This document shows, piece by piece, positions 23,801 through 35,329 of a DNA stretch of 64,000 bases. This stretch comes from Branchinecta lynchi. Lineage: Eukaryota; Arthropoda; Branchiopoda; Anostraca; Branchinectidae. The notes beneath the pieces are model-generated. The model saw only the letters and a program-made list of their open reading frames with translations. It searched no databases and was not told the DNA's origin. The stretch lies in NCBI GenBank assembly GCA_023053575.1, contig JAKZAP010000016.1, positions 11,922,030 through 11,986,029 on the forward strand. Reading direction: 5' to 3'. Numbering within the stretch: the first letter of the stretch is position 1; the number at the start of each line of letters is the position of its first letter. Made by a program: the position numbers and the translations under genes.

Positions 23801-23933
23801 GTCGTCGACATTTTAAACGAGTTTCCCGGCGTTGCCAACTTCTTGGATGAAATTCCACCGTCACATATCCGATCCGCTGGACCTGGTGCATACATCCTGT
23901 GTGTGAATAAGGAAATGTACGGGCATCTGAAAG
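23801..23933 (+). CDS. NUP188: NUP188 coding exon 7 (solenoid to SH3-like transition)
   Basis: Acceptor TTTTGAG, donor GTAAGG, 44 codons plus 1 base. NEFPGVANFLDEIPPSHI leads into a chain rich in G, Y and hydrophobics (GAYILCVNKEMYGHLK). The human counterpart is the SFYNELYKHKP...LLYPLGG region leading into the beta-rich insertion. The preceding intron is only 600 bases and is the only one in which I see no repeat. Confidence 0.85.
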
Positions 23934-24024
23934 GTAAGGCGAAAAATACAGTGTTGAAGGGAGACACAATCTCGTTGGGGTCGATACCATTTCAGTTTAT
24001 ATCAAAGGAACCATGTCAACCATA

Positions 24025-25060
24025 AACAAGACCAAAGGTTTCGATGGGATCCCAAAATCTAATATTTGATCCAGACAATTGCGAACGAACTACCATACTT
24101 GTCCAGAAAAAAAAAGGTCAGAAACGAATTCAGCGTATCACCTTATCCGTATAAAGAACATCTAATCAACTTCAAGTAAAAGTTCAATTTATAAAAAAAA
24201 AATCCGGTTTCAACTGGATTCCAAACGAACTATATGTCCAGGTAAAAAAAAAAGATTGTCATATACTGATTCAGCGTGTTTTCTTACCCTTAAATCTGTC
24301 ATCTAATCAACTTCAAATAAAACTTTTACTTTTTACAAATTTTCCGGTTTGGCCTGATTCCGGTCGAACAAGTTGTCCTGGTAGAAAATACTGTTCCCAT
24401 AAGGGATCAGCATGTCTTCTTACCCCTTAATCGAACATCTAATCAACTTAAAACAAAACTTTTACTTTGAACAAACTTTCCGGTTTTGGCCGAATTCCGG
24501 GCGAACTACTTGCCCGGCGAGAAAATGGTTTTCACCATCGTGTTCAGCACGTCTTCTTATCCCTAAATCGAACATCTAATCAACTTCAAATAAAACTTTT
24601 ACTTTTAACAGACTTTCCGGTTTTGGCCGGATTCCGGGCTAACTACTTGTCCGGCGAACAGATGTGTTTCACCATCATGTTCAGCATGCCTTCTTATCCC
24701 TAAATCGAACTTCAAACTTCAAATAAAACTTTTACTTTTAACAAACTTTCCGGTTTTGGAACTACTTATGGTTTTCACCATCGTGTTCAGCATGTCTTTT
24801 TACCCCATATTCGACTATCACATTATATGTTTAAAAATATTTCATTTGCTCCTTAAATTAAACCCCCTCCCCCACCCCTAAATGTAGGGCTACAGAGCCC
24901 ATCTACGAACTTGACCTTACTCTTGACCCAAACAATCCTCACACCAAGTTTCATCAAAATATCTCGTTCCCTTCGAGAGTTATCGTGCTTACAGACGGAC
25001 AGACGGACAACTTCTGTGATGTCATAGGTATCCCTCCACTTACGTTTTGGGATCCCAATA
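24025..25060 (+). mobile_element. Family A element, full length
   Basis: AACAAGACCAAAGGTTTCGA to ACTTACGTTTTGGGATCCCA. Its leader is shortened (direct jump to the core after ATTTGATCCAGACAATTG). Five core units of about 138 bp, GACGGACAGACGGAC microsatellite at 24995-25009. Confidence 0.83.
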
Positions 25061-25510
25061 ATCCATTTCCTTGTAATGCCTTTTCTAGCTTCTGTCACTA
25101 TCTTTTTTTCGCTCTATTTCCGTTGTAAGGTACAATTTTATTGCCAAATATAAAGGTATGGTAAGTTACAATTTTATTGGCAAATATAAAGAAACCTCAT
25201 GTTGTTTAAAAGCGTCAGGCATGCCAATGGCATAAAAAACGACGCTTCACAAATTCTGATTTGTTTGTAAAAAATATTAATAAAATTCTAGCCTAAGACG
25301 TTATTAAGAAAAAACAAACAACTAACACACATCAACACTAGAATTTTAGTTCTGGATGATTAATAACTAATGCAAAAAATATTACAGAGAACATTCTGTC
25401 ATATTTGTCATCTCAGATAACGTTCTGTCATATTTCTAAATTGGTGTGGGGAATATACTTATCTGCTACCAAACCTACCTTCCGGTCTGATCTTTGGTTC
25501 TTTTTTTCAG

Positions 25511-25644
25511 GTGGTATTGTTTTGCCTGTCGGCGTGGAGAGCCAAATTGTAGGAAAACACTTTGGGAGAGAAGTAGTACAGTGGGATGCAAGCCTGCCTG
25601 CTTGGAAGCTGTTTGAACTACAGACTGAGGACCTACTGTTCCAG
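25511..25644 (+). CDS. NUP188: NUP188 coding exon 8 (SH3-like beta module)
   Basis: Acceptor TTTTTCAG, donor GTAAAT; two bases complete the glycine codon begun in exon 7, then 44 codons. GIVLPVGVESQIVG, then VVQWDASLPAWKLFELQ, then EDLLFQ matches human LRIPQGTVGQVM, LVRWEYSYSSWTLFTCE and IEMLLHV, including both tryptophans. Fungal Nup188 structures show an SH3-like domain inserted in the N-terminal solenoid; the short beta-rich pattern here fits that insert. The exact boundary is inference. Confidence 0.9.
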
Positions 25645-25703
25645 GTAAATCATGCTCATTAAACTGAATTTACTGACATTACGCTAAATTCTGCTCTGTT
25701 TTC

Positions 25704-28195
25704 TGTTTTTATGGCACTTGAGCTTACTCAAGTGCCATATAGCGATTGTAATTTCTGTCCGTCAGTCGGTCTGTCGGTCCCGGTTTTGCTAGTTCGGGCA
25801 CTTCCAGATAAGCTAGGACGATGAAACTTGGCAAGCATATCAGGAGCTGGACCAGATTAAATTAGAAATTGTCGCTTCCTCGATCCGACCATCTGGAGGG
25901 GAGTGGAGGGAGGGGGAATCCGGAAAAAAATAGGAAAAATGAGATATTTTTAGCTTACGAACGGGTGATCGGATCTTAATGAAACTTGATATATGGAAGG
26001 ACTTCGTGTCTCAGACCCTCCATTTTAAATCCAGACCGGATCCGGTGACACTGGGGGGAGCTGGAGGGGGAAACCGGAAATCTTGGAAAACACTTAGAGT
26101 GGAGGGATCCGGATGAAACTTGGTGGAAAGTACAAGCAAAAGTCCTAGATGCGTGACTGGTATAACCGGAACGGATCCGCTCACTTTGGGGGAGTTGGGG
26201 GGGGGGAGAAGTCCGAATTTGTAGTGATCCCGCGAGTTCCGTGCTTCCTGATGTGCTGGGATGATGGAAATTGACAGGCATGTCTGGGACCCGACCAGAT
26301 TAAATAGGAAATCGTCAATTTCCCGATTCGACCATCTGGGGGGGGGGGAGTGGAGGGAGGGTGAAGCCAAAATTTGAGGTATTTTTAGCTTGCGAACGGG
26401 TGATCGGATCTTGATGAAAATTGATATTTAGGATGACCTCGTGTCTCAGACATCTCACTTTAAATCCGGGCCGAATCCGATGACACTGGGGGGAGTTGGA
26501 GGAGGGAACCGGAAATTTTGAGAAACGCTTAAAGTGGAGGGATCGGGATGAAACTTGGTGGGAAAAACAAGCACAGGTCCTAGACACGTCATTGACATAA
26601 CATGACCGGATTTGGGCACTGTGGGGGAGTTGTGGTGGGGGTCCGGATTTCTAGCGATCCCGCGAGTTCGACATACTTCCTGATGTCCTAGGGCGATGAA
26701 ACTTGGCAGGTATGTCAAGGATCCGAACAGATTGACTTGAGAACAGCCGTTTCCCCGACCCGACCATCGTGGGGGGAGTGGGTGGATGGGGAGTCCGGAA
26801 TCTAGTGGCGTGCATAAAATTTGAACGGGTGATCGGATTTGAATGAAACTTGTCTGGTGAGTTATCGCCTCGGACGTTCAGTGTCACGTCCGGGTCGGGT
26901 CCGATACCTGTGGAGATGGGGGGGGGGGGGGGGTGGAAAACTCAAGAAAGTCTAAAAGCAGAGGGATTGGGACGAAACTTAGTGGATGGAACAAGCATTA
27001 GGCTTAGATGAAATTGACGGAGCCAGATGGTTTCGGGGCTCTGTGGGGGGAGTTGGAGGGGGTTTCCTGGAATTCTGGTAGTCGTGAGTTAGAATAGTTC
27101 CAGATGTAAAACGACAACGAAACTTTGCAGGCATATTAGCGACCCGAATTATCTTGACTTAAGAACCTGACACAACATACCCCCGGAAACTTCCGTTCCT
27201 AGATCCGAGCATTTTTTGGGGAGCAAGAGAAGAGAAATATGGAAATTGACTTCTATAAATTGCGAACGAGTGGTCTGATTCGAGTGAAACTTCATGGGTG
27301 ATACGATTCCAGATGTAAAACGACAACGAAACTTTGCAGGCATATTAGCGACCCGAATTATCTTGACTTAAGAACCTGACACAACATACCCCCGGAAACT
27401 TCCGTTCCTAGATCCGAGCATTTTTTGGGGAGCAAGAGAAGAGAAATATGGAAATTGACTTCTATAAATTGCGAACGAGTGGTCTGATTCGAGTGAAACT
27501 TCATGGGTGATACGAATCGATGGCCTCGACATGTAAAACATGCGTTCGAACCATATACGACCACGATTTGGGGAATTGGGGGTGGGGGGACTTTTGACAT
27601 GCACAAAAACCAAACGGATGGACCGAATGAGATGCAATTCGACAGTGCCGAGTTTATGCGGCATAGATTTGTTATGGTAGGGGGGGGGGGGGGGGGGGGG
27701 TACTGCAAACTTGCAGATAGGCTATGCTCCAATTTCAGTCAAACTTGATGGACAGGAACAGAAAATTAAGAGATTGGGCCCGAACCGGCTCCGACAACGT
27801 TGGTGGGAGGGGGTACCGGAACTTTCCAAAAATGCTCAGATTCGAGCGAAACTTGATAGATGGTATAAACAAAGATGCTTTAGGTGGTCGATTTTTTTTT
27901 TATTCCGAACCAGATTCGGCCACGGTAGGTGGAAATAGAGTGAGTACCGGAAATCGTGTAGCACGTCTAGGGATCAAACAAATTGATTTATTGGGATGAA
28001 AGTTTGAACAGTCATGTGCATTTGCTACAGACAATCGAGACGATGCCGGAACTGCTCAGAAATGAGTAAAACTAAATATCCTATTTCTATTTCCGAACCG
28101 CATTTTTGGATGGCGGGTTTATTTTGTGAAGTTCTCATCTACTTTCTTGTACAGCCTACTCGTACAAGTGCCATATGAGCTCGTAGCTCTTGTTT
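25704..28195 (-). mobile_element. Family B element, full length, with internal 209-bp duplication
   Basis: Opens TTTTTATGGCACTTGAGC with hairpin partner CTCAAGTGCCATA, a GTCCGTCAGTCGGTCTGTCG microsatellite, then core units with GATGAAACTTGGC and G-rich runs. It closes ACAAGTGCCATATGAGCTCG then TAGCTCTTGTTT. About 2.5 kb, the longest repeat of the window. Confidence 0.83.
27098..27515. repeat. Perfect 209-bp tandem duplication
   Basis: 27098-27306 recurs at 27307-27515 with no difference that I can see, inside the core of a family B element. Either very recent or an assembly artefact. Confidence 0.92.
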
Positions 28196-28209
28196 CTTTC
28201 TTTTTTTCT

Positions 28210-28400
28210 GGTTTTTTTTCTTGATCAGCTAGTTTATTTTTGAACGATTTACCGGAAGTGCAACCGAAACATCCGAAATTGTATTTGCACCTCGCACATC
28301 ATCTTAGAGAGATAACTAGCTGAACAAGAAAAAAACCCGAAAATCTCGTTCTCTATTTTTGATTTCAGTGAATGGTAAGCTTGGCTTCAAACCTTATATT
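28210..28400. repeat. TTCTTGATCAGCTAG short palindromic repeat, copy 2
   Basis: Terminal parts TTCTTGATCAGCTAGTT and ACTAGCTGAACAAGAA are inverted repeats. Middle CCGGAAGTGCAACCGAAAC is inverted relative to copy 1 at 21615. Confidence 0.65.
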
Positions 28401-28704
28401 CGCTATGATTTCCGATTGAAATCTTGTCACCTCTAGGTTTTGGTTGTTTAGAGCTACAGTGCTCCCTCTCATCGGCTGGGCCATATTGTTATGTTTGGTA
28501 TTGAGCAAACAGAACTAGTGTAACAAGTAGGACGGGTACTCGAAGCTTACGCTTCAGATTTTTTTTTGTGCTATCTGTTTTCTGTAAAATGTTCCAGTTG
28601 AGGTTTCCGTTTAAAATCTGAGATAGCATGGGTCGCATAGCATAGCATTACGTATAAAACGACCGTATTACTGAAACTGGCACAAGCAATTTCTCTGACC
28701 AATG

Positions 28705-28989
28705 TCTGAGCCTCGTTTTTGTTGCATGCTGTAGGTCCACTTCCCGGCCGATTCCGGCCTGATTCTTTCTACACCCGTTTTTGCACTGAAGTGCTTCCGA
28801 GGAAGACGGCAGCGCTTCTCGAGAATCACGGACTTGCTCACCGACCAAGTCCGTGCTTCCCTGCTAGGTGCTGCAGCGCTGCCGCTTCAACCAAGAAGAA
28901 AGTGAATCCAAAAACACATATTGTGCAAAAGCAAAGAAATGCTACAGCAGCGATGCGGCAGCGCAATTGCAACAAAAACGAAGATCTGG
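28705..28989 (+). mobile_element. GC-rich MITE with GCCTCGTTTTTGTTGC ends, copy 1
   Basis: Starts TCTGAGCCTCGTTTTTGTTG and ends GCAACAAAAACGAAGATC. The inverted copy is at 56032-56316. The interior is rich in GCAGCGCT and CTTCC motifs and could be mistaken for an exon (open frame 28719-29006), but its second copy shows it is a repeat. Confidence 0.75.
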
Positions 28990-29296
28990 AGGTAAGAGGT
29001 AGCTAAACTAACGGTGCCATAGAGGCTGTTTCATCTTGCAGTTTTATTGTCCGGCCCATATTTCTTGTATTCTTCTAGATATGACAGGTTTCAGTGTTGG
29101 ACCCTCACTCCTATTGGTTAGGGTGGGTAGTCTTAGGTAACTGGACATTTTCCAGCAAGAGGATTGATTCCCTGTCGACCCATTTTGCTTACATATCGGT
29201 AGAGCTACGAAAATGTTCCGAAAAGTTCTCGGGTCTTGGTGTTTACCTCTGCTTTGAAATTATTTGGTATTAAAAGCTCATTTTTCCTTTCTCTAG

Positions 29297-29445
29297 CTGC
29301 AGCAAGGCATGGCCAGCGTTCAGCTTGAATCGATCAACACAGTCAAGTCAATTATAACGCTGGTGGCTGAAATTCTGAAGTTCTCACCCGAGTCTTATAG
29401 TAGTCTCGGAACGCTATCAGAGCTAATTCTGACTGTACTAGACCG
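29297..29445 (+). CDS. NUP188: NUP188 coding exon 9
   Basis: Acceptor TTTCTCTAG, donor GTGAGT, 49 codons plus 2 bases. INTVKSIITLVAEIL then SYSSLGTLSELILTVLDR matches the human helices VKPIIDLVHKVIS and LLPITSRIYMLLQR after the SH3-like block. A 627-bp tandem duplication begins 22 bases after the donor, entirely inside the intron, so it does not duplicate coding sequence. Confidence 0.88.
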
Positions 29446-29467
29446 GTGAGTTTGCCATTTTGTGTAC

Positions 29468-30710
29468 AGATCTTCATAAATTAGACGTGCGCATCGTGTA
29501 ATGTAAGAGCAGAAATGGTTACAATTATCTTGATATTCGAAAGCACATAAGAGATGATCATCTTGATGTTTAACCTGCCAAGCCTCGATCTTTTTTCAAA
29601 TCACAGATGTCCGCTTGGTTATTTGCCATACTGCTTTTAGCCAATGAGAAATGAGTCAGTCAGAAGGTCTCGTTATTGCTTTCTTTGGATTACAAATGCT
29701 TCAAAGTTACACTCTTTCTGTATGTCTGAAAACCAAAAATCGCATTGCGTGCCCCCTATACCAGCATGACAGTCCTGGTCCTAGCTACTTTTGTGTCTGT
29801 TTTTATGTTCTGTTTTTATGGCACTTGCCTTCCGGCCAAGTGCCATATACCGATCACTTTTCCGTAGGTCGGTCGGTCGGTGAGTCCGGTGTTTGCGAGT
29901 TAGGGTACTTCCGGATGTGCTAGGACGATGAAACTTGGCAGGCGTATCAGAGACCCGACAAAACTAACTTGGAAATAGTCACTTGCCCGATCCGACCATC
30001 GTGGGGGGAGGTGGAGGTGGCGGAATCTGGAAAATAGGGACATTCATAACTTTCGATCGGGTGATCTGATCTTAATGAAACTTGATATCTGGAAAGATCT
30101 TCATAAATTAGACGTGCGCATCGTGTAATGTAAGAGCAGAAATGGTTACAATTATCTTGATATTCGAAAGCACATAAGAGATGATCATCTTGATGTTTAA
30201 CCTGCCAAGCCTCGATCTTTTTTCAAATCACAGATGTCCGCTTGGTTATTTGCCATACTGCTTTTAGCCAATGACAAATGAGTCAGTCAGAAGGTCTCGT
30301 TATTGCTTTCTTTGGATTACAAATGCTTCAAAGTTACACTCTTTCTGTATGTCTGAAAACCAAAAATCGCATTGCGTGCCCCCTATACCAGCATGACAGT
30401 CCTGGTCCTAGCTACTTTTGTGTCTGTTTTTATGTTCTGTTTTTATGGCACTTGCCTTCCGGCCAAGTGCCATATACCGATCACTTTTCCGTAGGTCGGT
30501 CGGTCGGTGAGTCCGGTGTTTGCGAGTTAGGGTACTTCCGGATGTGCTAGGACGATATCAGAGACCCGACCAAACTAACTTGGAAATAGTCACTTGCCCG
30601 ATCCGACCATCGTGGGGGGAGGTGGAGGTGGCGGAATCCGGAAAATAGGGACATTCATAACTTTCGAACGGGTGATCTGATCTTAATGAAACTTGATATC
30701 TGGAAAGATC
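29468..30710. repeat. 627-bp tandem duplication in intron after exon 9
   Basis: 29468-30094 repeats from 30095. Copy 2 lacks 16 bases (GAAACTTGGCAGGCGT). The unit spans plain intron plus the first 280 bases of a family B element. Both borders carry AGATCT. Confidence 0.93.
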
Positions 30711-31432
30711 TCGTGTGTCAGATATCTCTTTTCAAGTCCGGACCGGATCCGATGAATCTGGGTGGGAGTCGGAGGGGGGAACCGGAAATCATTCGAAACT
30801 CTCGAAGTGGAGTGATCGGGATGAAATTTGGTGCGAAGAACAAGCACATGCTCTAGATACATCACTCACAGGACTGGACCGGATTCGGACACTGTGGGGG
30901 TTGGAGGTGGGATTCGGGAATTCCGGCGATCCGTAGTTAACGTACTTCCAGGTGGGCTAGGACGATTAAACTTGGCAGGCATCCCAGGGAACTGACCAGA
31001 TTAACTTGGAAACAGTCACTTGCCCGATCTGACTATCGTGGGGGAGGGGGAGACGGGGGAGTCCGGAAATTAGTAGCATGCATAACTTTCGAATGGGTAA
31101 TCGGATCTTAATGAAACTTGATATCTTGAAAGACCTCATGTCTCAGCATGTCCCATTTCAAGTCCGGACCGGATCCGACGAACTGGGGGGGGGGGGGGTC
31201 TGAGGTGAGAACCGGACATCTTGTGACACGCATAGAGGGGAGCGCTCAGGATGAAACTTGGTGGGAAGTACAGGCACAAGTCCTAGGTGCATCAGTGACA
31301 GAATTGGACCATATTTCTGGTACAGAGGGGGGGGGGAGAGCTGTAGGGAGTGTCCGGAATTCTGGTGATATTCCTACTTTCATCCTTTTACCATGTTTCA
31401 CAAGTGCCATATGAGCTTCCAGCTCTTGTTTT
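30438..31432 (-). mobile_element. Family B element (copy 3), abutting another
   Basis: Begins TTTTTATGGCACTTGCC, GGTCGGTCGGTCGG microsatellite, cores with GATCTTAATGAAACTTGATA, and ends CACAAGTGCCATATGAGC then TTCCAGCTCTTG. The duplicated first part of the same element also lies at 29811-30094. Confidence 0.82.
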
Positions 31433-32768
31433 TTATGACACTTGCCCTTCGGTCAAGTGCCATATAGCGATCGCAATTTCTGTCCGTCCGTCGGTCGGGT
31501 GGTCGGTTCAGGTTTTGCTAGTTTGGGCACTTCCAGACAAGCTAGGACGATGAAACTTGGCAGGCATATCAGGGACCCGACCAGATTAACTTAAAAATAA
31601 TCACTTCCCAGATCCGGCCATAGTGGGGGGGAGCGGAGGGATGGAAAATCAGGAAACTACTAACAAGCATAACTTTGGAAAGGATAATCAGACATGCATG
31701 AAACTTGACATATGTACAAGTGTTTCGAATATTCAGTTTCAAATCCGGACCAGAATCGATACCTGGGGGGGGGGGGGGCTGAAGGGGGGCACTGAAAATC
31801 TTGTGAATCGCTTCCACATAAGCTAGGACAATAAAACTTGGAAGGCATATGAGGGAACCGACCAGATTAACTTGGAAACAATCTCTTCCCCGATCCAGCC
31901 ATCGCCGGGGAATGGAGGGATGAGGAATCCCGAGACTAGAAACATGCATAACTTTGGAACGAGTAATCAGACACGCATGAAAATTGACAAGTGTGAACAA
32001 CAAGTGTCTCAGATTTTCAATTTGAGATCTGGCCCGAATCCGCAAACTGGGGGTAGGGCTAGAGGGAGGACTGGAAATCTTGTGCAACACTTAGGGTCGA
32101 GGGATGGGGATGGAACTTGAAGGGAAGAACGAGCATTAACCCTATATACTTTATTGACAAAACAGGACCGCATCGTGTCGCAGTGGAGGGTGTCGGAGGG
32201 AGTTTCCTGGATTTCCGGTGATCACGAGTTAGGGTACTTCCAGGTGTACCAGGACCATGAAACTTGGCAGACATGTTAGGTACTCTCCCAGGTCGACTCG
32301 AAAATAGTTCCTTCCCCGATACGATGATCGTGGGGGAGTGGAGGTGATCGGACGTAAATGAAACTTGACAATTGTCTCAGATGATCAATTTCAAGTTTGG
32401 AACGAATCCGATAACTGGGGGGGGGGGCTGGAGGGGGTGACGGAAATCTCGTGAAAAGCTTAGAGTCGAGAGATCGGGATGCTTGGGAGGAAAGAACAAG
32501 CATAAGCCGTAGAGAAAATATTGACAAAACAGGACCGCATCATGTCACAGTTGGGGGAGTTGGAGATGGTTTTCAACAGTTCCGGTGATCACGAGTTGGG
32601 GTACTTCCGAATGTGCTATGACCGTGAAACTTGGCAGGCTGTGCTACGACCGTGAAACTTGGCAGGCGTGTCAGGGACTCTATCAGATTGGCTTAAAAAT
32701 AGTCCCTCCCCCGATCCGATCATCGTTGTGGGAGGAACAGTTGTCAGTGAATGGAGTTTTCAGGGATT
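31433..32768 (-). mobile_element. Family B element (copy 4), truncated by a LINE
   Basis: Starts TTTTTATGACACTTGCCC directly after the end of copy 3, so the two are head-to-tail without spacer. GTCCGTCCGTCGGTCGG microsatellite and at least four core units. A 27-bp local duplication (CGTGAAACTTGGCAGGC) sits at 32620-32668. Its far end is absent; a LINE poly(A) tail follows. Confidence 0.78.
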
Positions 32769-33985
32769 TTTTTTTTTTTTTATTAAGTTAAGAATTATGC
32801 CGCGTAGTATCTTTTACCTCATTCCCGTCCAGTATGAATTGGCCCGGTGACTACACTTCCACTTACCCTCGGTGATGCCAACGGTCTTACAACAAAATGT
32901 TCCTTTAATTCTTTTGACCGACCTAACTAATTAGTGTCACCTATACACTATCCTCTATCTCTACTTTTCGTTTTTAAAATAATTTCATTTCTTTTTTTTC
33001 TCACCCCTATTTTACCTTAATTTTAAAAAACAACTTATTATCCTTATTACATCAAAACTTTTCTGAAACCCTTTAAAACAACATAAAAAAAACAACGGAA
33101 TATTAATTTATTAGTCCGAAACTACCAAACACAAAAACCAAAACCAAAAAAATGTATCTGCCACGTTAAGGGTGTCCTTCAAGTCTAGGAAAACCGTATT
33201 GCGGTGGCTCACTTTAGAAACAAAAACAAAAGGAACTTTCCAAACCACAGACTTGGCTTTTTTTCGAAAAAGCAAAACAAACATCAAACTCACAAAAGTA
33301 ATCATCACCATATGGAACTTCACAAAAAAATTAAAACAAAACAAAACATTCCCACACCACCAGAGAAACAAAACATCAACACTATGTACAGTTACCCCAT
33401 TAACTTTTTAACTGCTATTAAAAATACTAAAATAAACTTAAAAAAACAACACACAAATCTTTAAAAGATTTTCTTTAATCTTTTTTAATTAACTTTCAGC
33501 TACTTCTTCAATCCAATGAACATCAATTTCCCTATTCGGTTTTTCATTATTTTTTATCCATTTCGCACGTCCTTTCACCACACCTTTGAATCTCTCTTTA
33601 CCTAAAACTATTTTCTTCTTTCTCATTTCCACACATGCGTACATCCCCAAATCACCATCATCCTCATCGCTCTTTCTGTATTTTTCCCACATTCGCTAAT
33701 AAAATTTAACTTCAAAATTTTCTTCTTATTTTCAACATCTACAGCACGGATTCCCTGTCCTTAAAAAAATTCAAACACATAATTCCTTACTTCCTGATTA
33801 AAATTACACTCTATAAACTCGTATGATAGTCCTTCTAAGACCACACAATCACAGGTTACACGAAGGGCTCTCACTCCTCTTGAACCTGCTTAACCTGTCA
33901 CGGTAAGGCAGAATTGCATGCATCATCATGAACATGACCTGTCGCTCAAACGATAGACATCGTGTTTCTTCCAAGTTTGTGAAAG
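32769..33985 (-). mobile_element. Polyadenylated LINE 3' end
   Basis: Reverse strand from 33985 reads ILPYRDRLSRFKRSESPSCN then, after a frameshift, CVVLEGLSYEFIECNF, a LINE C-terminal CCHC-type knuckle, and a last frame ending WIEEVAES at 33489. The 700-base 3' UTR has almost no G on the + strand (32940-33480) and ends in a run of A (T on + at 32769-32781) set in family B DNA. Confidence 0.65.
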
Positions 33986-34102
33986 CCATATCAAAATCAG
34001 TAAAGGGCTCTTTTTCCTTTACATGAAACTTTCTCTCTTTCTCGTCTTCTTTCTGTTGTTGTTTTATTACTGTGTTATAATTTCTGTTTATTTGATCCCC
34101 AG

Positions 34103-34388
34103 GTTCTCCCTCTTGCCCAGTGTACCCAACGACCTCCTAGCCGCCTGCCTACGCTTGGTCAGTGCCCTGCTCAACCAACCAGAAGCGAGAGAAGGGGTCT
34201 GGCACCACTTGAAGCAGAGTAGACTTTTCCCCCATTTTCTGGGACTAGTCGAAGACCCACTAGAGATGGTGATTCATACTGAGGTGAATTCTGCCCTAGT
34301 GGGGCAAATCTTGGCAGGTCAGGAGTGTGTGACGGGAACGTATCCATTGACGCTCGCGTTCTTGGAGTTCGTCTTGGCGTCTGTAAAG
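34103..34388 (+). CDS. NUP188: NUP188 coding exon 10
   Basis: Acceptor ATCCCCAG, donor GTATAG; one base completes an arginine codon, then 95 codons. SVPNDLLAACLRLVSALL, VWHHLKQSRLFPHF and GTYPLTLAFLEFVLASVK match human PPVDVIASCVNCLTVLA, VWTDLRHTGFLPFV and GEYGVTIAFLRLITTLVK. This is the longest exon in the window and all solenoid helices. The preceding 4.7-kb intron contains two family B elements and a LINE. Confidence 0.92.
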
Positions 34389-34607
34389 GTATAGTTTTAC
34401 TATTCTTGTTTTTCAAAAGCCCTCATAAAGATGTGTTTTACATATATTTTTCCTATCCTAGGAATCGGGCTATTTCAAAGAGTAGTGCTAGGCACTGTTT
34501 CTTTCATATTGAACCTTACCCCTTCCCAAAAAGTAAATATGCTATGCAAATCTCCTTTGATGTATCCGTTTTGCGCAGTTAAATAGGGTCTTAACATGTT
34601 CCACAGT

Positions 34608-34635
34608 CGAGCTATTCGAACAGTCGAATAGCTCG
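34608..34635. repeat. Short perfect hairpin
   Basis: CGAGCTATTCG and CGAATAGCTCG pair around a 6-base loop. Function unknown. Confidence 0.6.
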
Positions 34636-34669
34636 TGAACTGTTGAAGCAAGGAAAGCGTTCGCCTTGA

Positions 34670-35056
34670 GCTGAATGATCCGCTATAAGGGCTATTAAGG
34701 GCAAACTGCCTTCCAATTCAGAGCAGGCAGAAGTTTTTTCACAGAGGTAGTGTGGTTCCTGATGGGAGGTATGCTTGCCCACTTTGTGAGAAGGAGGAAG
34801 AAAATTTTGACCATTTTCGAAACTTTCTGATTTAAGGAAAATTTATCTATAGGGTGTGATTTTATCACTTCCTGAAATTTTGAGCAATAGTAACCCTACC
34901 GTTATTACTCGAGTGGGTGTGTACATAGATAAATCTTTAGAGTTAAGAAGGAGTCTGATTGTTTAAGTTATATTTTTGTTTTTGTTTGTATGTGTATATG
35001 GCACGTGGGCTTTTGAAATACATTAATCTATCTATCTATCTATCTATCTATCTATA
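34670..35056 (+). mobile_element. LINE 3' end with zinc knuckle and TATC tail
   Basis: Frame reads ALRANCLPIQSRQKFFHRGS then GRYACPLCEKEEENFDHF, the C-terminal CPLC...H knuckle of a non-LTR reverse transcriptase. It ends in a CTAT microsatellite (35026-35055), probably the 3' tail. Confidence 0.78.
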
Positions 35057-35084
35057 CTCACTGCTTTTCTACTTCAGATTAGTT

Positions 35085-35255
35085 GTTTTTTTGCACATAT
35101 CGTGGTATCTGATGTCGTTTTCGCAGTCACCGCGTGGCATCTGATACCACGGTCAAAAGTTTTTTTGCAGTTACCGTGGTATCTCGCAAGGTACCGTGGT
35201 ATCTGATATTCAGATACCACGTGGTAATTAATTGTGGTATCTGGAAAATTCATCG
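35085..35255. repeat. Palindromic ACCGTGGTATCTG repeat, copy 1
   Basis: ACCGTGGTATC and GATACCACG occur at least six times in both directions within 150 bases (TTACCGTGGTATCTGATA, CAGATACCACGTGG). A related copy is at 36980-37125. Confidence 0.7.
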
Positions 35256-35329
35256 CGCTTTCATCTTTCCTAACGCAAGAGTCTAGTTTTTAGTGGAGTG
35301 TTCCTTGGAACAATCCACTGTTGCGAGTG

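Noticed and set aside
28719..29006. 95-codon open frame with good splice donor just before exon 9
   Set aside because: An inverted copy exists at 56032-56316 with terminal inverted repeats, and the NUP188 frame runs directly from exon 8 to exon 9.
25976..32527. Many long proline-rich frames on the - strand (and in 11275-12793)
   Set aside because: They are translations of the C/G-rich core units of family B and appear in several frames at once.
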